Assembly (NCBI GenBank): GCA_026982255.1
Contig: JALSHL010000098.1
Location: 1-23,439, forward strand
Direction: 5' to 3'
Source: Paracoccaceae bacterium
Lineage (GTDB): Bacteria > Pseudomonadota > Alphaproteobacteria > Rhodobacterales > Rhodobacteraceae
DNA length: 23,439 nucleotides
Below, piece after piece: positions 1 through 7,082 of this stretch (within the stretch, counting starts at the first letter, position 1; each line of letters begins with the position of its first letter). A program made the translations under genes and the position numbers. The notes under the pieces are model-generated. The model was not told the origin of the DNA and searched no databases. It saw only the letters and a list, made by a program, of their open reading frames with translations.

Positions 1-1
1 G

Positions 2-340
2 GAGGAATGGATCATCGGCACCCTCGACAGCTTCGGCATCAGGGGCGAGCGCCGCGAAGGCCGCGTCGGCGTCTGGGTGGTGCGCCCCGACCGCCCGCCC
101 CTGCCCGACGGCTCCCCCGCCGAGGACAAGATCGCCGCCATCGGCGTGCGCATCCGCCGCTGGGTCACCTTCCACGGCATCTCGATCAACGTCGAGCCGG
201 ACCTGTCTCATTTCGACGGCATCGTCCCTTGCGGCATCTCCGGCTATGGCGTCACCAGCCTTGTCGACCTCGGCATTCCGGCAACCATGGATGATCTCGA
301 CATCGCCCTGAAGCGACAGTTCGATGTCGTTTTTGGCTGA
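2..340 (+). CDS. lipB: Octanoyltransferase LipB, 3' part only
   Basis: This is the C-terminal ~112 residues of an octanoyl-[ACP]:protein N-octanoyltransferase, which moves octanoyl from ACP to lipoyl domains in the cytoplasm, the first step of lipoate synthesis. The frame is open from base 2 and the 5' end lies outside the window. The visible sequence has the family's two diagnostic blocks: KIAAIGVRIRRWVTFHG, which carries the conserved active-site Lys, and FDGIVPCGI, which carries the catalytic Cys. The Y-G-V-T-S-L end block follows. The C-terminus is intact and stops with TGA. No T-rich terminator is visible after the stop, and the ctaD control region begins within about 30 bases. Confidence 0.93.
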   Translation, partial: EEWIIGTLDSFGIRGERREGRVGVWVVRPDRPPLPDGSPAEDKIAAIGVRIRRWVTFHGISINVEPDLSHFDGIVPCGISGYGVTSLVDLGIPATMDDLDIALKRQFDVVFG

Positions 341-366
341 ATATCCGGTTGCGGCATTCACGACAG

Positions 367-380
367 TTGATCTAGATCAA
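367..380. promoter_or_regulatory. FNR/FnrL-type binding site upstream of ctaD
   Basis: TTGAT-CTAG-ATCAA is a perfect match to the FNR consensus TTGAT-N4-ATCAA, the site used by FnrL in Rhodobacterales. It lies 83 bases before the ctaD start, between lipB and ctaD. FnrL responds to low oxygen, so the likely target is the aa3 oxidase gene. Whether it represses or activates cannot be read without the transcription start; repression at low oxygen is my inference. Confidence 0.8.
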
Positions 381-382
381 TT

Positions 383-405
383 CCCGTTCTACATCTGTAG
401 ACGGG
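383..405. promoter_or_regulatory. Hairpin or operator-like inverted repeat in the ctaD leader
   Basis: A perfect palindrome TCTACA-TC-TGTAGA (388-401) is extended by CCCG (383-386) pairing with CGGG (402-405), with one unpaired T at 387. It sits three bases after the FNR box and 58 bases before the ctaD ATG. It could be a second protein operator or an RNA hairpin near the 5' end of the mRNA. It has no T tail, so a terminator is unlikely. Confidence 0.5.
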
Positions 406-462
406 AGTTTGCGATTTCGAAAACGGATTCGCGCATTTAGGGACAGGTGTAGGAGAATAATA

Positions 463-2103
463 ATGGCGGATGCAGCCACACACACCCACGACGAACATAA
501 GAAACCGGGGTTTTTCACGCGCTGGTTCATGTCGACAAACCACAAAGATATCGGGATTCTGTATCTTTTCACCGCCGGGGGGCTAGGCCTCATCTCGGTG
601 ATGATGACTGTATATATGCGTCTGGAGCTGATGTATCCCGGCGTGCAGTATATGCTGACCGAAGACGGCGCACCGAACGGGCACCTCTGGAACGTGATGA
701 TCACCTATCACGGCATCCTGATGATGTTCTTCGTCGTTATTCCGGCGCTGTTCGGCGGTTTCGGCAACTACTTCATGCCGCTGATGATCGGCGCGCCGGA
801 CATGGCCTTCCCGCGCATGAACAACCTGTCCTACTGGATGTATGTGGCCGGCGCCTCGCTCGGTGTCGCCTCGCTGCTGGCGCCCGGCGGAAACGGGCAA
901 CTGGGTTCGGGAGTCGGCTGGGTGCTGTATGCCCCCCTCTCGACCATCGAGGACGGCTATTCCATGGATCTCGCGATTTTCGCGGTCCATCTGTCCGGTG
1001 CCTCGTCCATTCTGGGCGCGATCAACATAATCACCACCTTCCTGAACATGCGTGCGCCGGGGATGACCCTGCATAAAACCCCGCTGTTCGCCTGGTCGAT
1101 CGTGGTAACCGCCTTCCTGATCCTGCTGTCGCTGCCGGTTCTGGCCGGTGCCATTACCATGCTGCTGACCGACCGCAACTTCGGCACGACCTTCTTCGAT
1201 CCTGCCGGTGGCGGCGATCCGGTCCTCTACCAGCACCTGCTGTGGTTCTTCGGCCACCCCGAGGTCTACATGATCATCGTGCCGGGCTTCGGCATCATCA
1301 GCCATGTGATCTCCACCTTCTCCAAGAAGCCGATCTTCGGCTACCTGCCGATGGTCTACGCCATGATCGCCATCGGGGTTCTGGGTTTCGTGGTCTGGGC
1401 ACACCATATGTATACGGTCGGGCTGTCCACCTCGCAGCAGAGCTACTTCATGCTGGCCACCATGGTTATCGCGGTGCCGACCGGCGTGAAGATCTTCAGC
1501 TGGATCGCTACCCTCTGGGGCGGCTCTATCGAGTTCAAGACACCGATGATGTTCGCCCTCGGCTTCCTGTTCCTCTTCACCGTTGGCGGCGTGACCGGCA
1601 TCGTGCTGTCGCAGGCCGCTGTGGACCGTGCCTATCACGATACCTACTACGTTGTGGCGCACTTCCACTATGTGATGAGCCTCGGTGCCGTCTTCGCGAT
1701 CTTCGCGGGCGTCTACTACTGGATCGGCAAGATGTCCGGTCGCCAGTATCCGGAATGGGCCGGGCAGCTGCACTTCTGGGTCATGTTCATCGGGGCGAAT
1801 ATCACGTTCTTCCCGCAGCATTTCCTCGGCCGTCAGGGCATGCCGCGTCGCTACATCGACTATCCGGAGCAGTTCGCGCTGTGGAACTTCGTTTCCTCGA
1901 TCGGTGCCTTCATCACTTTCACCTCCTTCCTGTTCTTCATCGGGGTTGTGTTCTACACGATCAAATGGGGCAGAAAAGTAACCGAGGACTCCTACTGGGG
2001 CCCCTACGCCGACACGCTGGAATGGACCGTTTCCAGCCCGCCGCCGGAGCATACGTTCGAGACGCTCCCGACGCCGGATATGTGGGACCACTCCAAGCAC
2101 TAG
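463..2103 (+). CDS. ctaD: Cytochrome c oxidase subunit I, aa3 type
   Basis: This 546-residue, 12-helix inner-membrane protein is the catalytic subunit of the aa3 oxidase, reducing O2 to water and pumping protons. Visible ligands are His83 and His402 for heme a, His400 for heme a3, and His265, His314 and His315 for CuB. The His265-Pro-Glu-Val-Tyr269 motif gives the crosslinked Tyr. D-channel residues (Asp113, Asn102, the Asn-Asn at 120-121, Glu267) and K-channel Lys343 are present, so it should be a full proton pump. The loop between helices 1 and 2 (about residues 58-73) is shorter than in the Rhodobacter sphaeroides protein as I recall it. ATG 463 is preferred over the in-frame ATG at 409 because AGGAGA lies just upstream and MADAATHTHDE matches known N-termini. 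The other subunits are not nearby. Confidence 0.97.
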   Translation: MADAATHTHDEHKKPGFFTRWFMSTNHKDIGILYLFTAGGLGLISVMMTVYMRLELMYPGVQYMLTEDGAPNGHLWNVMITYHGILMMFFVVIPALFGGFGNYFMPLMIGAPDMAFPRMNNLSYWMYVAGASLGVASLLAPGGNGQLGSGVGWVLYAPLSTIEDGYSMDLAIFAVHLSGASSILGAINIITTFLNMRAPGMTLHKTPLFAWSIVVTAFLILLSLPVLAGAITMLLTDRNFGTTFFDPAGGGDPVLYQHLLWFFGHPEVYMIIVPGFGIISHVISTFSKKPIFGYLPMVYAMIAIGVLGFVVWAHHMYTVGLSTSQQSYFMLATMVIAVPTGVKIFSWIATLWGGSIEFKTPMMFALGFLFLFTVGGVTGIVLSQAAVDRAYHDTYYVVAHFHYVMSLGAVFAIFAGVYYWIGKMSGRQYPEWAGQLHFWVMFIGANITFFPQHFLGRQGMPRRYIDYPEQFALWNFVSSIGAFITFTSFLFFIGVVFYTIKWGRKVTEDSYWGPYADTLEWTVSSPPPEHTFETLPTPDMWDHSKH

Positions 2104-2118
2104 CTTTGGCAATTACCG

Positions 2119-2147
2119 AAAAGGCCGGACATCGTTCCGGCCTTTTT
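2119..2147 (+). terminator. Intrinsic terminator after ctaD
   Basis: AAGGCCGGA (2121-2129) pairs with TCCGGCCTT (2136-2144) around a six-base loop and is followed by a T run. The flanking A residues extend the stem, so it could also work on the other strand. It lies about 15 bases after the ctaD stop and separates ctaD from the DUF2244 gene. Confidence 0.9.
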
Positions 2148-2164
2148 CCTTTACGGAACTGCCC

Positions 2165-2656
2165 ATGACCGACACTCCCCCCGACCGCAGCGATCCGCCG
2201 CTTTACAAGGTAACCCTCTGGCCGCACCGCTCGCTCGGGCGCACGGGTTTCCGCAACACCATGTTGCTGGTCATGATCGGCATCACCATCCCGATGATCC
2301 CGCTGGTCCTGACCGCGCACAGCTGGAAGGTCCTGCCCTTCGGCATCGCCCCCGTCGCCCTGCTCTACCTGTTTTTCAAACGCAACTACCGTGACGGCCG
2401 CCTGACCGAGGAGCTGACCCTCTGGCCCGACCTGATCACCGTCGAGCGCACCGAACCGGACGGCAGCCGCCGGCACTGGCACGCCAACCCCTACTGGGTC
2501 CGCATCGGGCTGCGCGACCAGCCGGTGGAAAACTACCTGACGCTGAAAGGCAACCAGCGGGAAATCGAACTCGGCGCCTTCCTGACACCCGAGGAACGCG
2601 CAACCCTCAAGGCCGAGATCGAGGATGCCCTGCGGGCGCTTGATATCAACGCCTAG
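2165..2656 (+). CDS. DUF2244 family membrane protein
   Basis: This 163-residue protein has two predicted membrane helices (about 32-50 and 55-71) followed by a soluble C-terminal domain of about 90 residues. The pattern of a short N-terminal tail, a tight helical hairpin, then an R-x-x-W-H-A-N-P-Y-W-V block is what I know as DUF2244, a family common in alphaproteobacteria with no assigned biochemical function. The ATG at 2165 follows a weak purine stretch (ACGGAA). It begins 18 bases after the ctaD terminator, so it may depend on readthrough or on its own weak promoter. The position next to ctaD is suggestive of a membrane or respiratory link but does not prove one. Confidence 0.8.
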   Translation: MTDTPPDRSDPPLYKVTLWPHRSLGRTGFRNTMLLVMIGITIPMIPLVLTAHSWKVLPFGIAPVALLYLFFKRNYRDGRLTEELTLWPDLITVERTEPDGSRRHWHANPYWVRIGLRDQPVENYLTLKGNQREIELGAFLTPEERATLKAEIEDALRALDINA

Positions 2657-2697
2657 GGCGGATATGCCTTTGGTCTGACTTAATCAGGGGGGCGGAT

Positions 2698-3552
2698 ATG
2701 CTCTACAATTCGGCACAGGACTGGCAACAGGCCCCGCACAAACGCGTGGCCCTGTTCGGCATGTCGGGCCTTGGGAAAACCTATCTCTCCGACATGCTGC
2801 GCGCCACTGGCGACTGGTTTCACTACTCGGTCGATTTCCGCATCGGCACCCGCTACATGGGCGAACACATCGTCGACAATTTCAAACGCGAGGCCATGCG
2901 CAACGATTTCCTTGCCGGTCTGCTGAAATCGGATTCGATCTATATCGCCTCCAACATAAGTTTCGAAAACCTCGCCCCCCTGTCCACCTACCTCGGCAAA
3001 CCGGGTAATCCGGACAAGGGCGGCATCCCCTTCGACGAATATGTGACCCGCCAGCGCCAGCATCGCGCCGCCGAAATCAGCGCCCTGCGCGACACCGCCC
3101 ATTTCGCGCAAAAGGCGCAGGATATCTATGGCTATGCCCATTTCGTCTGCGACACCTCCGGCTCCATCTGCGAGGTGATCGAGGGCGACGACGACCCGGT
3201 GATGGCCGACCTTGCCGCCACCGCCCTGCCCGTCTGGATCCGCGGCAGCGCCGCCCACACCGACGAGCTGGTCGCCCGCTTCGCCGCCGCGCCGAAACCC
3301 ATGTATTACCGCGAGGATTTCCTGCGCGAAAAATGGGCGCAATACCTGTCCGAACGCGGCATCACCGAAGAACAGGTGGATCCCGACGACTTTATCCTCT
3401 GGGGCTATCGCGAGCTGCTGGAACACCGCCTGCCGCGCTATGCGGCCCTCGCCCGCCACGGCGTCACCGTCGAGGCCGACGAGGTGCGCCACATCCGCGA
3501 CGCCGCCGATTTCACCGACCTGATCGCAACCGCCATTGACCGGAGCGCCTGA
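2698..3552 (+). CDS. P-loop ATPase of unknown function, coupled to metA
   Basis: This 284-residue cytoplasmic protein has a clear Walker A motif, GMSGLGKT, at residues 21-28, preceded by a hydrophobic beta strand (RVALF). It resembles a P-loop NTPase or kinase-like fold, but I cannot name its substrate. Residues 36-100 (DWFHYSVDFRIGTRYM and following) show no transport or replication signature. The start has GGGGGGCGG directly upstream. Its TGA stop overlaps the metA ATG by one base, so the two are probably translationally coupled. I recall similar ATPases next to metA in other Rhodobacterales, which supports a conserved pairing. Function unassigned. Confidence 0.85.
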   Translation: MLYNSAQDWQQAPHKRVALFGMSGLGKTYLSDMLRATGDWFHYSVDFRIGTRYMGEHIVDNFKREAMRNDFLAGLLKSDSIYIASNISFENLAPLSTYLGKPGNPDKGGIPFDEYVTRQRQHRAAEISALRDTAHFAQKAQDIYGYAHFVCDTSGSICEVIEGDDDPVMADLAATALPVWIRGSAAHTDELVARFAAAPKPMYYREDFLREKWAQYLSERGITEEQVDPDDFILWGYRELLEHRLPRYAALARHGVTVEADEVRHIRDAADFTDLIATAIDRSA

Positions 3553-4481
3553 TGCCCATCCGTATCCCCTCCGACCTCCCCGCCTATGACATTCTCGCCG
3601 CCGAGGGCGTCAACGTCATGGCCGAGGATGTCGCCAACCGGCAGGAAATCCGCCCGCTGCAAATCGGCCTGCTGAACCTGATGCCGAAGAAGATCCAGAC
3701 GGAAACGCAATTCGCCCGCCTGATCGGCGCCTCGCCCATCCAGATCGAGCTGACCCTGATCCGCATGACCGAACATGTGTCGAAAAACACCTCGGCCGAA
3801 CATATGGAGTCCTTCTACCATGCCTTTCAGGACATCAAGCACCGCAAGTTCGACGGGCTGATCATCACCGGCGCCCCGATCGAGCATCTGCCCTTCGAGG
3901 AGGTCTCCTACTGGGACGAAATGCAGGAGGTCATGGACTGGACCCAGACCAACGTCCTGTCCACCTTCGGCGTCTGCTGGGGCGGCATGGCGATGATCTA
4001 CCACATGAACGGCGTGCCCAAGCACATGCTGCCGGAAAAACACTTCGGCTGCTACCGGCATAAAAACCTCGCCCCCGCCTCGCACTACCTGCGCGGCTTT
4101 TCCGACGATTTCACCGTGCCCGTGTCCCGCTGGACCGAAGTGCGCGAGGAGGACGTGCGCGACATCGAAAACCTCGACATCCTGATGCACTCCGACGAGG
4201 TCGGCCCCTGCCTGATCGAGGATAAAAAGCACCGCGCGCTCTATATCTTCAACCATCTGGAATACGACTCCGACACATTGCAGCAGGAATACGAACGCGA
4301 CATTGCCAAGGGGCTGGATATCGACGTGCCGCGCGACTACTTCCCGAACGACGATCCGACGCAGCCGCCGGAAAACCGCTGGCGCTCCCACGCGCACCTG
4401 CTCTATGGCAACTGGATCAACGAGATTTACCAGACCACCAACATCGATCTGGACAAAATTCTGGAGGGCGACTCGAAATGA
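3552..4481 (+). CDS. metA: Homoserine O-acyltransferase, predicted acetyl-CoA type
   Basis: MetA activates homoserine in the first committed step of methionine synthesis. The 309-residue length and the catalytic set match the family: nucleophile Cys142 in FGVCWGG, His235 and Glu237 in FNHLEYD. Residue 111 is Glu (GAPIEHLPFEEV). In characterised MetA proteins Glu111 goes with acetyl-CoA and Gly111 with succinyl-CoA, so I predict O-acetylhomoserine as product, whatever name an automatic pipeline gives. The gene overlaps the ATPase stop at its 5' end and the ppk2 start at its 3' end. No SAM riboswitch is visible, as the upstream ATPase gene abuts it. Confidence 0.96.
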   Translation: MPIRIPSDLPAYDILAAEGVNVMAEDVANRQEIRPLQIGLLNLMPKKIQTETQFARLIGASPIQIELTLIRMTEHVSKNTSAEHMESFYHAFQDIKHRKFDGLIITGAPIEHLPFEEVSYWDEMQEVMDWTQTNVLSTFGVCWGGMAMIYHMNGVPKHMLPEKHFGCYRHKNLAPASHYLRGFSDDFTVPVSRWTEVREEDVRDIENLDILMHSDEVGPCLIEDKKHRALYIFNHLEYDSDTLQQEYERDIAKGLDIDVPRDYFPNDDPTQPPENRWRSHAHLLYGNWINEIYQTTNIDLDKILEGDSK

Positions 4482-5359
4482 CCTCGAAACCCTTCGACGG
4501 CGCCATCACCCGTTTCTATGAAACCGAAGCCCCCGCCGACATCCGCATCGCCATTTCCGAGAGCGGCAGCAAGGACATCCTGAACCCCGCCTACCCCTAT
4601 CGCAAACGCATGAAGCGGCGCGATTACGAAGCGCAGATGCAGGCCCTGCAAATCGAGATGGTCAAGATGCAGGCCTGGGCCACCGCCACCGGCCAGCGCA
4701 TCGCCATCGTATTCGAGGGACGCGACGCCGCCGGCAAAGGCGGCACCATCAAGCGTTTCCGCGAAAACATGAACCCGCGCGTGGCAAGGGTCGTTGCCCT
4801 GTCGAAACCGACCGAGGCCGAGCGCGGCCAATGGTATTTCCAGCGTTACATCCGCCACCTGCCCAACCGCGGCGAGGTCTGTTTCTTCGATCGTTCGTGG
4901 TATAACCGCGGCGTTATCGAACCGGTTTTCGGCTTCTGCACCCCCGAACAAAAAGAACTGTTCTTCCGCCAGACCCCCGATTTCGAGCAGATGCTGCGCG
5001 AGGACGGCATCACCCTGATCAAGCTCTGGCTGACCGTCGGGCGGGCCGAACAACTCCGCCGTTTCCTCGCCCGCGAAAGCGATCCGCTGAAGCAGTGGAA
5101 ACTCTCGGGCATCGACGTCAAGGGGCTGGGCAAATGGCAGGAATATACCGACGCGATTGCGGAAATGTTCACGCGCACCCATTCAGGAGCCTCGCCATGG
5201 AACGTGGTGCGCTCCGACGACAAACGTCGCGCCCGCATCGCCGCCATGCGCCTTGTGTTGTCGCAACTCGATTACGACGGCAAGAACCCGAACGCGGTGC
5301 AGCCCCCCGACCCGCTGGTCTGCGGCGATCCCTCCCTGATCGGCCCTTCGCTTGACTGA
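4478..5359 (+). CDS. ppk2: Polyphosphate kinase 2 family protein
   Basis: This 293-residue single-domain PPK2 transfers phosphate between polyphosphate and nucleotides in the cytoplasm. Diagnostic blocks are the Walker A region GRDAAGKGGTIKRF (from residue 81), the Walker B and lid region CFFDRSWYNRGVIEPV (from residue 135), and the ending with a conserved PWNVV segment. The length and single domain fit class I enzymes, which usually act on nucleoside diphosphates, but nucleotide preference cannot be fixed from motifs. The ATG overlaps the metA stop by four bases (ATGA), so expression should follow metA. No terminator is visible before the tetR gene. Confidence 0.95.
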   Translation: MTSKPFDGAITRFYETEAPADIRIAISESGSKDILNPAYPYRKRMKRRDYEAQMQALQIEMVKMQAWATATGQRIAIVFEGRDAAGKGGTIKRFRENMNPRVARVVALSKPTEAERGQWYFQRYIRHLPNRGEVCFFDRSWYNRGVIEPVFGFCTPEQKELFFRQTPDFEQMLREDGITLIKLWLTVGRAEQLRRFLARESDPLKQWKLSGIDVKGLGKWQEYTDAIAEMFTRTHSGASPWNVVRSDDKRRARIAAMRLVLSQLDYDGKNPNAVQPPDPLVCGDPSLIGPSLD

Positions 5360-5361
5360 GC

Positions 5362-5390
5362 TTGTTAATCCGTCCCGCGACGCATAGATT
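5362..5390 (+). promoter_or_regulatory. Candidate promoter for the TetR gene, possibly leaderless
   Basis: TTGTTA (5362-5367) and TAGATT (5385-5390) are separated by 17 bases. A start site 7 bases downstream of the -10 would fall on the ATG at 5397, giving a leaderless mRNA. The match is modest and untested. Confidence 0.35.
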
Positions 5391-5396
5391 CAGGCC

Positions 5397-6023
5397 ATGA
5401 ACGATCACCCGCGCGGCCGCAAGGCCTATCACCACGGCAACCTGAAACAAGCCCTCGTCGAGGCCACCCTTTCCCTGATCCAGGCGAAAGGCCCGACCGG
5501 TTTTACCCTTGCCGAGGCCGCCCGCCGTGCCGGTGTCAGCCCCGCCGCCCCTTACCGCCACTTCAAAGGGCGCGAGGACCTGATCGCCGAGGTCGCCCGT
5601 CGGGGCTACATCCTGTTCGCCGAACAACTCGAAGCCGCCTACAATCGCGGCAAACCGACCCCGCTTGCGGCTTTCGAGGCCGTCGGGCGCGCCTATCTCG
5701 ACTTCGCCCGCACCCACCCGGGCCACTACATCGCCATGTTCGAGTCCGGCGTTTCCACCGCCGGAAATCCCGACCTCAACATGGTCGAAAACCGCGCCAT
5801 GGCCGTGCTGACGCAGGCAGCGGAAAACCTGTTCGAACACCTGCCGAAATCGCAACGCCCCCCCGCCACCATGGTCGGCCACCACATCTGGGCCATGTCG
5901 CACGGAGTCGTGGAACTGTTCGCCCGCGGCGAGCCGGGCGGCCGCGCTCCCTTTTCCCCCGAGGAACTGCTCGAAAGCGGCATCGGAATCTACCTGCGCG
6001 GTCTCGGCGTCATCCCCGAATAA
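5397..6023 (+). CDS. TetR/AcrR family transcriptional regulator
   Basis: This 208-residue protein has an N-terminal TetR DNA-binding domain: the helix-turn-helix lies at about residues 36-57 (FTLAEAARRAGVSPAAPYRHF), followed by the usual K-x-R-E-D-L-I. The C-terminal ligand domain (about 75-205) contains a long helix pair and the block HHIWAMSHGVVELF typical of the WHG-type C-terminal class. Its ligand and targets are unknown. Candidate targets are itself and the DUF2852 gene 83 bases downstream, whose upstream region carries an AT-rich palindrome. It starts 37 bases after ppk2 and is not obviously coupled to it. Confidence 0.93.
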   Translation: MNDHPRGRKAYHHGNLKQALVEATLSLIQAKGPTGFTLAEAARRAGVSPAAPYRHFKGREDLIAEVARRGYILFAEQLEAAYNRGKPTPLAAFEAVGRAYLDFARTHPGHYIAMFESGVSTAGNPDLNMVENRAMAVLTQAAENLFEHLPKSQRPPATMVGHHIWAMSHGVVELFARGEPGGRAPFSPEELLESGIGIYLRGLGVIPE

Positions 6024-6067
6024 ATTTTGCCCCGCCCTCTTGCCAAACCGGATTTTCTTCCCCACAT

Positions 6068-6087
6068 ATGTTAATGTGAATAACATT
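6068..6087. promoter_or_regulatory. AT-rich palindrome upstream of the DUF2852 gene
   Basis: Two overlapping inverted repeats share this site: ATGTTA (6068-6073) with TAACAT (6081-6086), and AATGT (6073-6077) with ACATT (6083-6087). The block is strikingly AT-rich within GC-rich flanks and ends 19 bases before the DUF2852 ATG. It looks like an operator. The neighbouring TetR regulator is the obvious candidate binder, but this is inference. Confidence 0.5.
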
Positions 6088-6106
6088 TACATTGAAAGGA
6101 ACCGCA

Positions 6107-6493
6107 ATGAACTCTCCCGCACACCTGTTCGAACAAGGTCGGGACTGGCTCGACAGCCACGGAAAAATGGCGTGGATAGCGCTGATGGTCCTTGGCTTTA
6201 TCATCTTCTGGCCGCTCGGCCTCGCAACCTTCTTTTACATGATCGGAACAAATCGCATGGGCAAATGTTCAAACCGCCGCGGCTGGGGCCGCCATCACCG
6301 TCGCAATGCACCCACCGGCAACACCGCCTTTGACGCCTATCGCGAGGAAACCCTGAAGCGGCTCGAGGACGAACAGTCCGCCTTCCAGTCCTTCCTCGGC
6401 AACCTGCGCGCCGCCAAGGACCGCGCCGAATTCGACGAATTCATGAACAAACGCAAGAACGACAACGACAGCGGCGATCAGGCGCCTGCCTGA
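6107..6493 (+). CDS. DUF2852 family small membrane protein
   Basis: This 128-residue protein has one or two closely spaced membrane helices (about residues 22-47, KMAWIALMVLGFIIFWPLGLATFFYMIG), then a basic stretch rich in Arg, His and Trp (50-68), then a charged helical C-terminus (75-120) with DAYREETLKRLEDEQ. This matches the DUF2852 pattern I know from alphaproteobacteria; no function is established. ATG 6107 was chosen because AAAGGA ends seven bases before it; an in-frame TTG at 6092 has no such signal. The stop is followed by a GC-rich hairpin. Confidence 0.82.
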   Translation: MNSPAHLFEQGRDWLDSHGKMAWIALMVLGFIIFWPLGLATFFYMIGTNRMGKCSNRRGWGRHHRRNAPTGNTAFDAYREETLKRLEDEQSAFQSFLGNLRAAKDRAEFDEFMNKRKNDNDSGDQAPA

Positions 6494-6499
6494 TCCCGT

Positions 6500-6522
6500 G
6501 CCCCCGCCACTTGCGCGGGGGC
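6500..6522 (+). terminator. GC-rich hairpin after the DUF2852 gene
   Basis: GCCCCCGC (6500-6507) pairs perfectly with GCGGGGGC (6515-6522) around a seven-base loop. There is no T run, so it may be a 3'-end stabiliser or partial terminator rather than a full one. It begins seven bases after the stop. Confidence 0.5.
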
Positions 6523-6548
6523 CGGACAACACCTATCTCGGGGACAGG

Positions 6549-7001
6549 ATGACATATTCGCAAACAATATATCCCGGCCTGCCGGATCCCGATCTGGACC
6601 GCCAGTTCTACGAAGGTGTGCCCTCGCGCCGCCTGCTGGCATGGGTGATCGACAGTGTGATCACCTTTCTTGTGACCTTGCTGATGGCGCTGGTATCCTT
6701 CGGGCTGGGCTTCTTTATCTTTCCGCTGATGTGGCTGGTGATCGGCTTTTTCTACCGCGTCTCCAGCATTGCCACCGCCTCGGCCACCCCGGGCATGCGC
6801 CTTGTGGGGATCGAGTTCCGCGACCGCGAGGGCAACCCCCTCAGCCCCGGTCTCGCGCTGGCCCATACGGCGATCTTCACCTTCGCCAGCGGCATGATGA
6901 TCCTGCAACTGGTCAGCATCGGCCTGATCCTCGGCACCCGCTACCAGCAGAGCCTGCAGGACATGATCCTCGGCACCACGGCAATCAACCGCCCCGCCTG
7001 A
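6549..7001 (+). CDS. RDD family membrane protein
   Basis: This 150-residue inner-membrane protein carries the RDD signature: R-x-x-A-x-x-x-D in SRRLLAWVIDSVITF (about residues 27-40), a second helix (about 45-68), the S-x-T-P-G-M-R-L-V-G-I block after helix two (about 78-88), and a third helix (about 104-128). The last Asp of the family is in SLQDMILGT. RDD proteins are poorly characterised; some are linked to ion transport. ATG 6549 with GGGGACAGG upstream is preferred to the in-frame GTG at 6498, which lies inside the preceding hairpin region and adds a Pro-rich, non-family tail. Confidence 0.88.
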   Translation: MTYSQTIYPGLPDPDLDRQFYEGVPSRRLLAWVIDSVITFLVTLLMALVSFGLGFFIFPLMWLVIGFFYRVSSIATASATPGMRLVGIEFRDREGNPLSPGLALAHTAIFTFASGMMILQLVSIGLILGTRYQQSLQDMILGTTAINRPA

Positions 7002-7025
7002 CAGGTAGCGCGGCGAATTTAGGCA

Positions 7026-7055
7026 TTGCAAAAAACGCCCGCGCCTTGCTAGGGT
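7026..7055 (+). promoter_or_regulatory. Candidate promoter for bpt
   Basis: TTGCAA (7026-7031) is 18 bases from TAGGGT (7050-7055). Transcription from near 7062 would include only the right arm of the following inverted repeat, leaving the start region unstructured. The -10 is weak. Confidence 0.35.
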
Positions 7056-7081
7056 TCGAAGAAACCCCAGCAAGGCTTTTT
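7043..7081 (+). terminator. Terminator-like hairpin abutting the bpt start codon
   Basis: GCCTTGCT (7043-7050) pairs with AGCAAGGC (7069-7076), followed after one mismatch by GGGTT (7052-7056) pairing with AACCC (7063-7067), around a six-base loop. TTTTT (7077-7081) follows at once. This has the form of an intrinsic terminator for the RDD gene, yet the bpt ATG starts two bases after the T run and the only purine-rich ribosome site, AAGG at 7072-7075, is inside the stem. Confidence 0.8.
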
Positions 7082-7082
7082 C

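Noticed and set aside
409..462. Upstream ATG giving an 18-residue Arg-rich extension of CtaD
   Set aside because: AGGAGA is placed for ATG 463, and the Arg-rich tail is not a family feature.
583..2112. Long minus-strand open frame opposite ctaD (509 codons)
   Set aside because: Its product is low-complexity, rich in His, Asp, Glu and Arg, with no family look. It is the mirror of the well-supported ctaD and arises from GC-rich codon bias.
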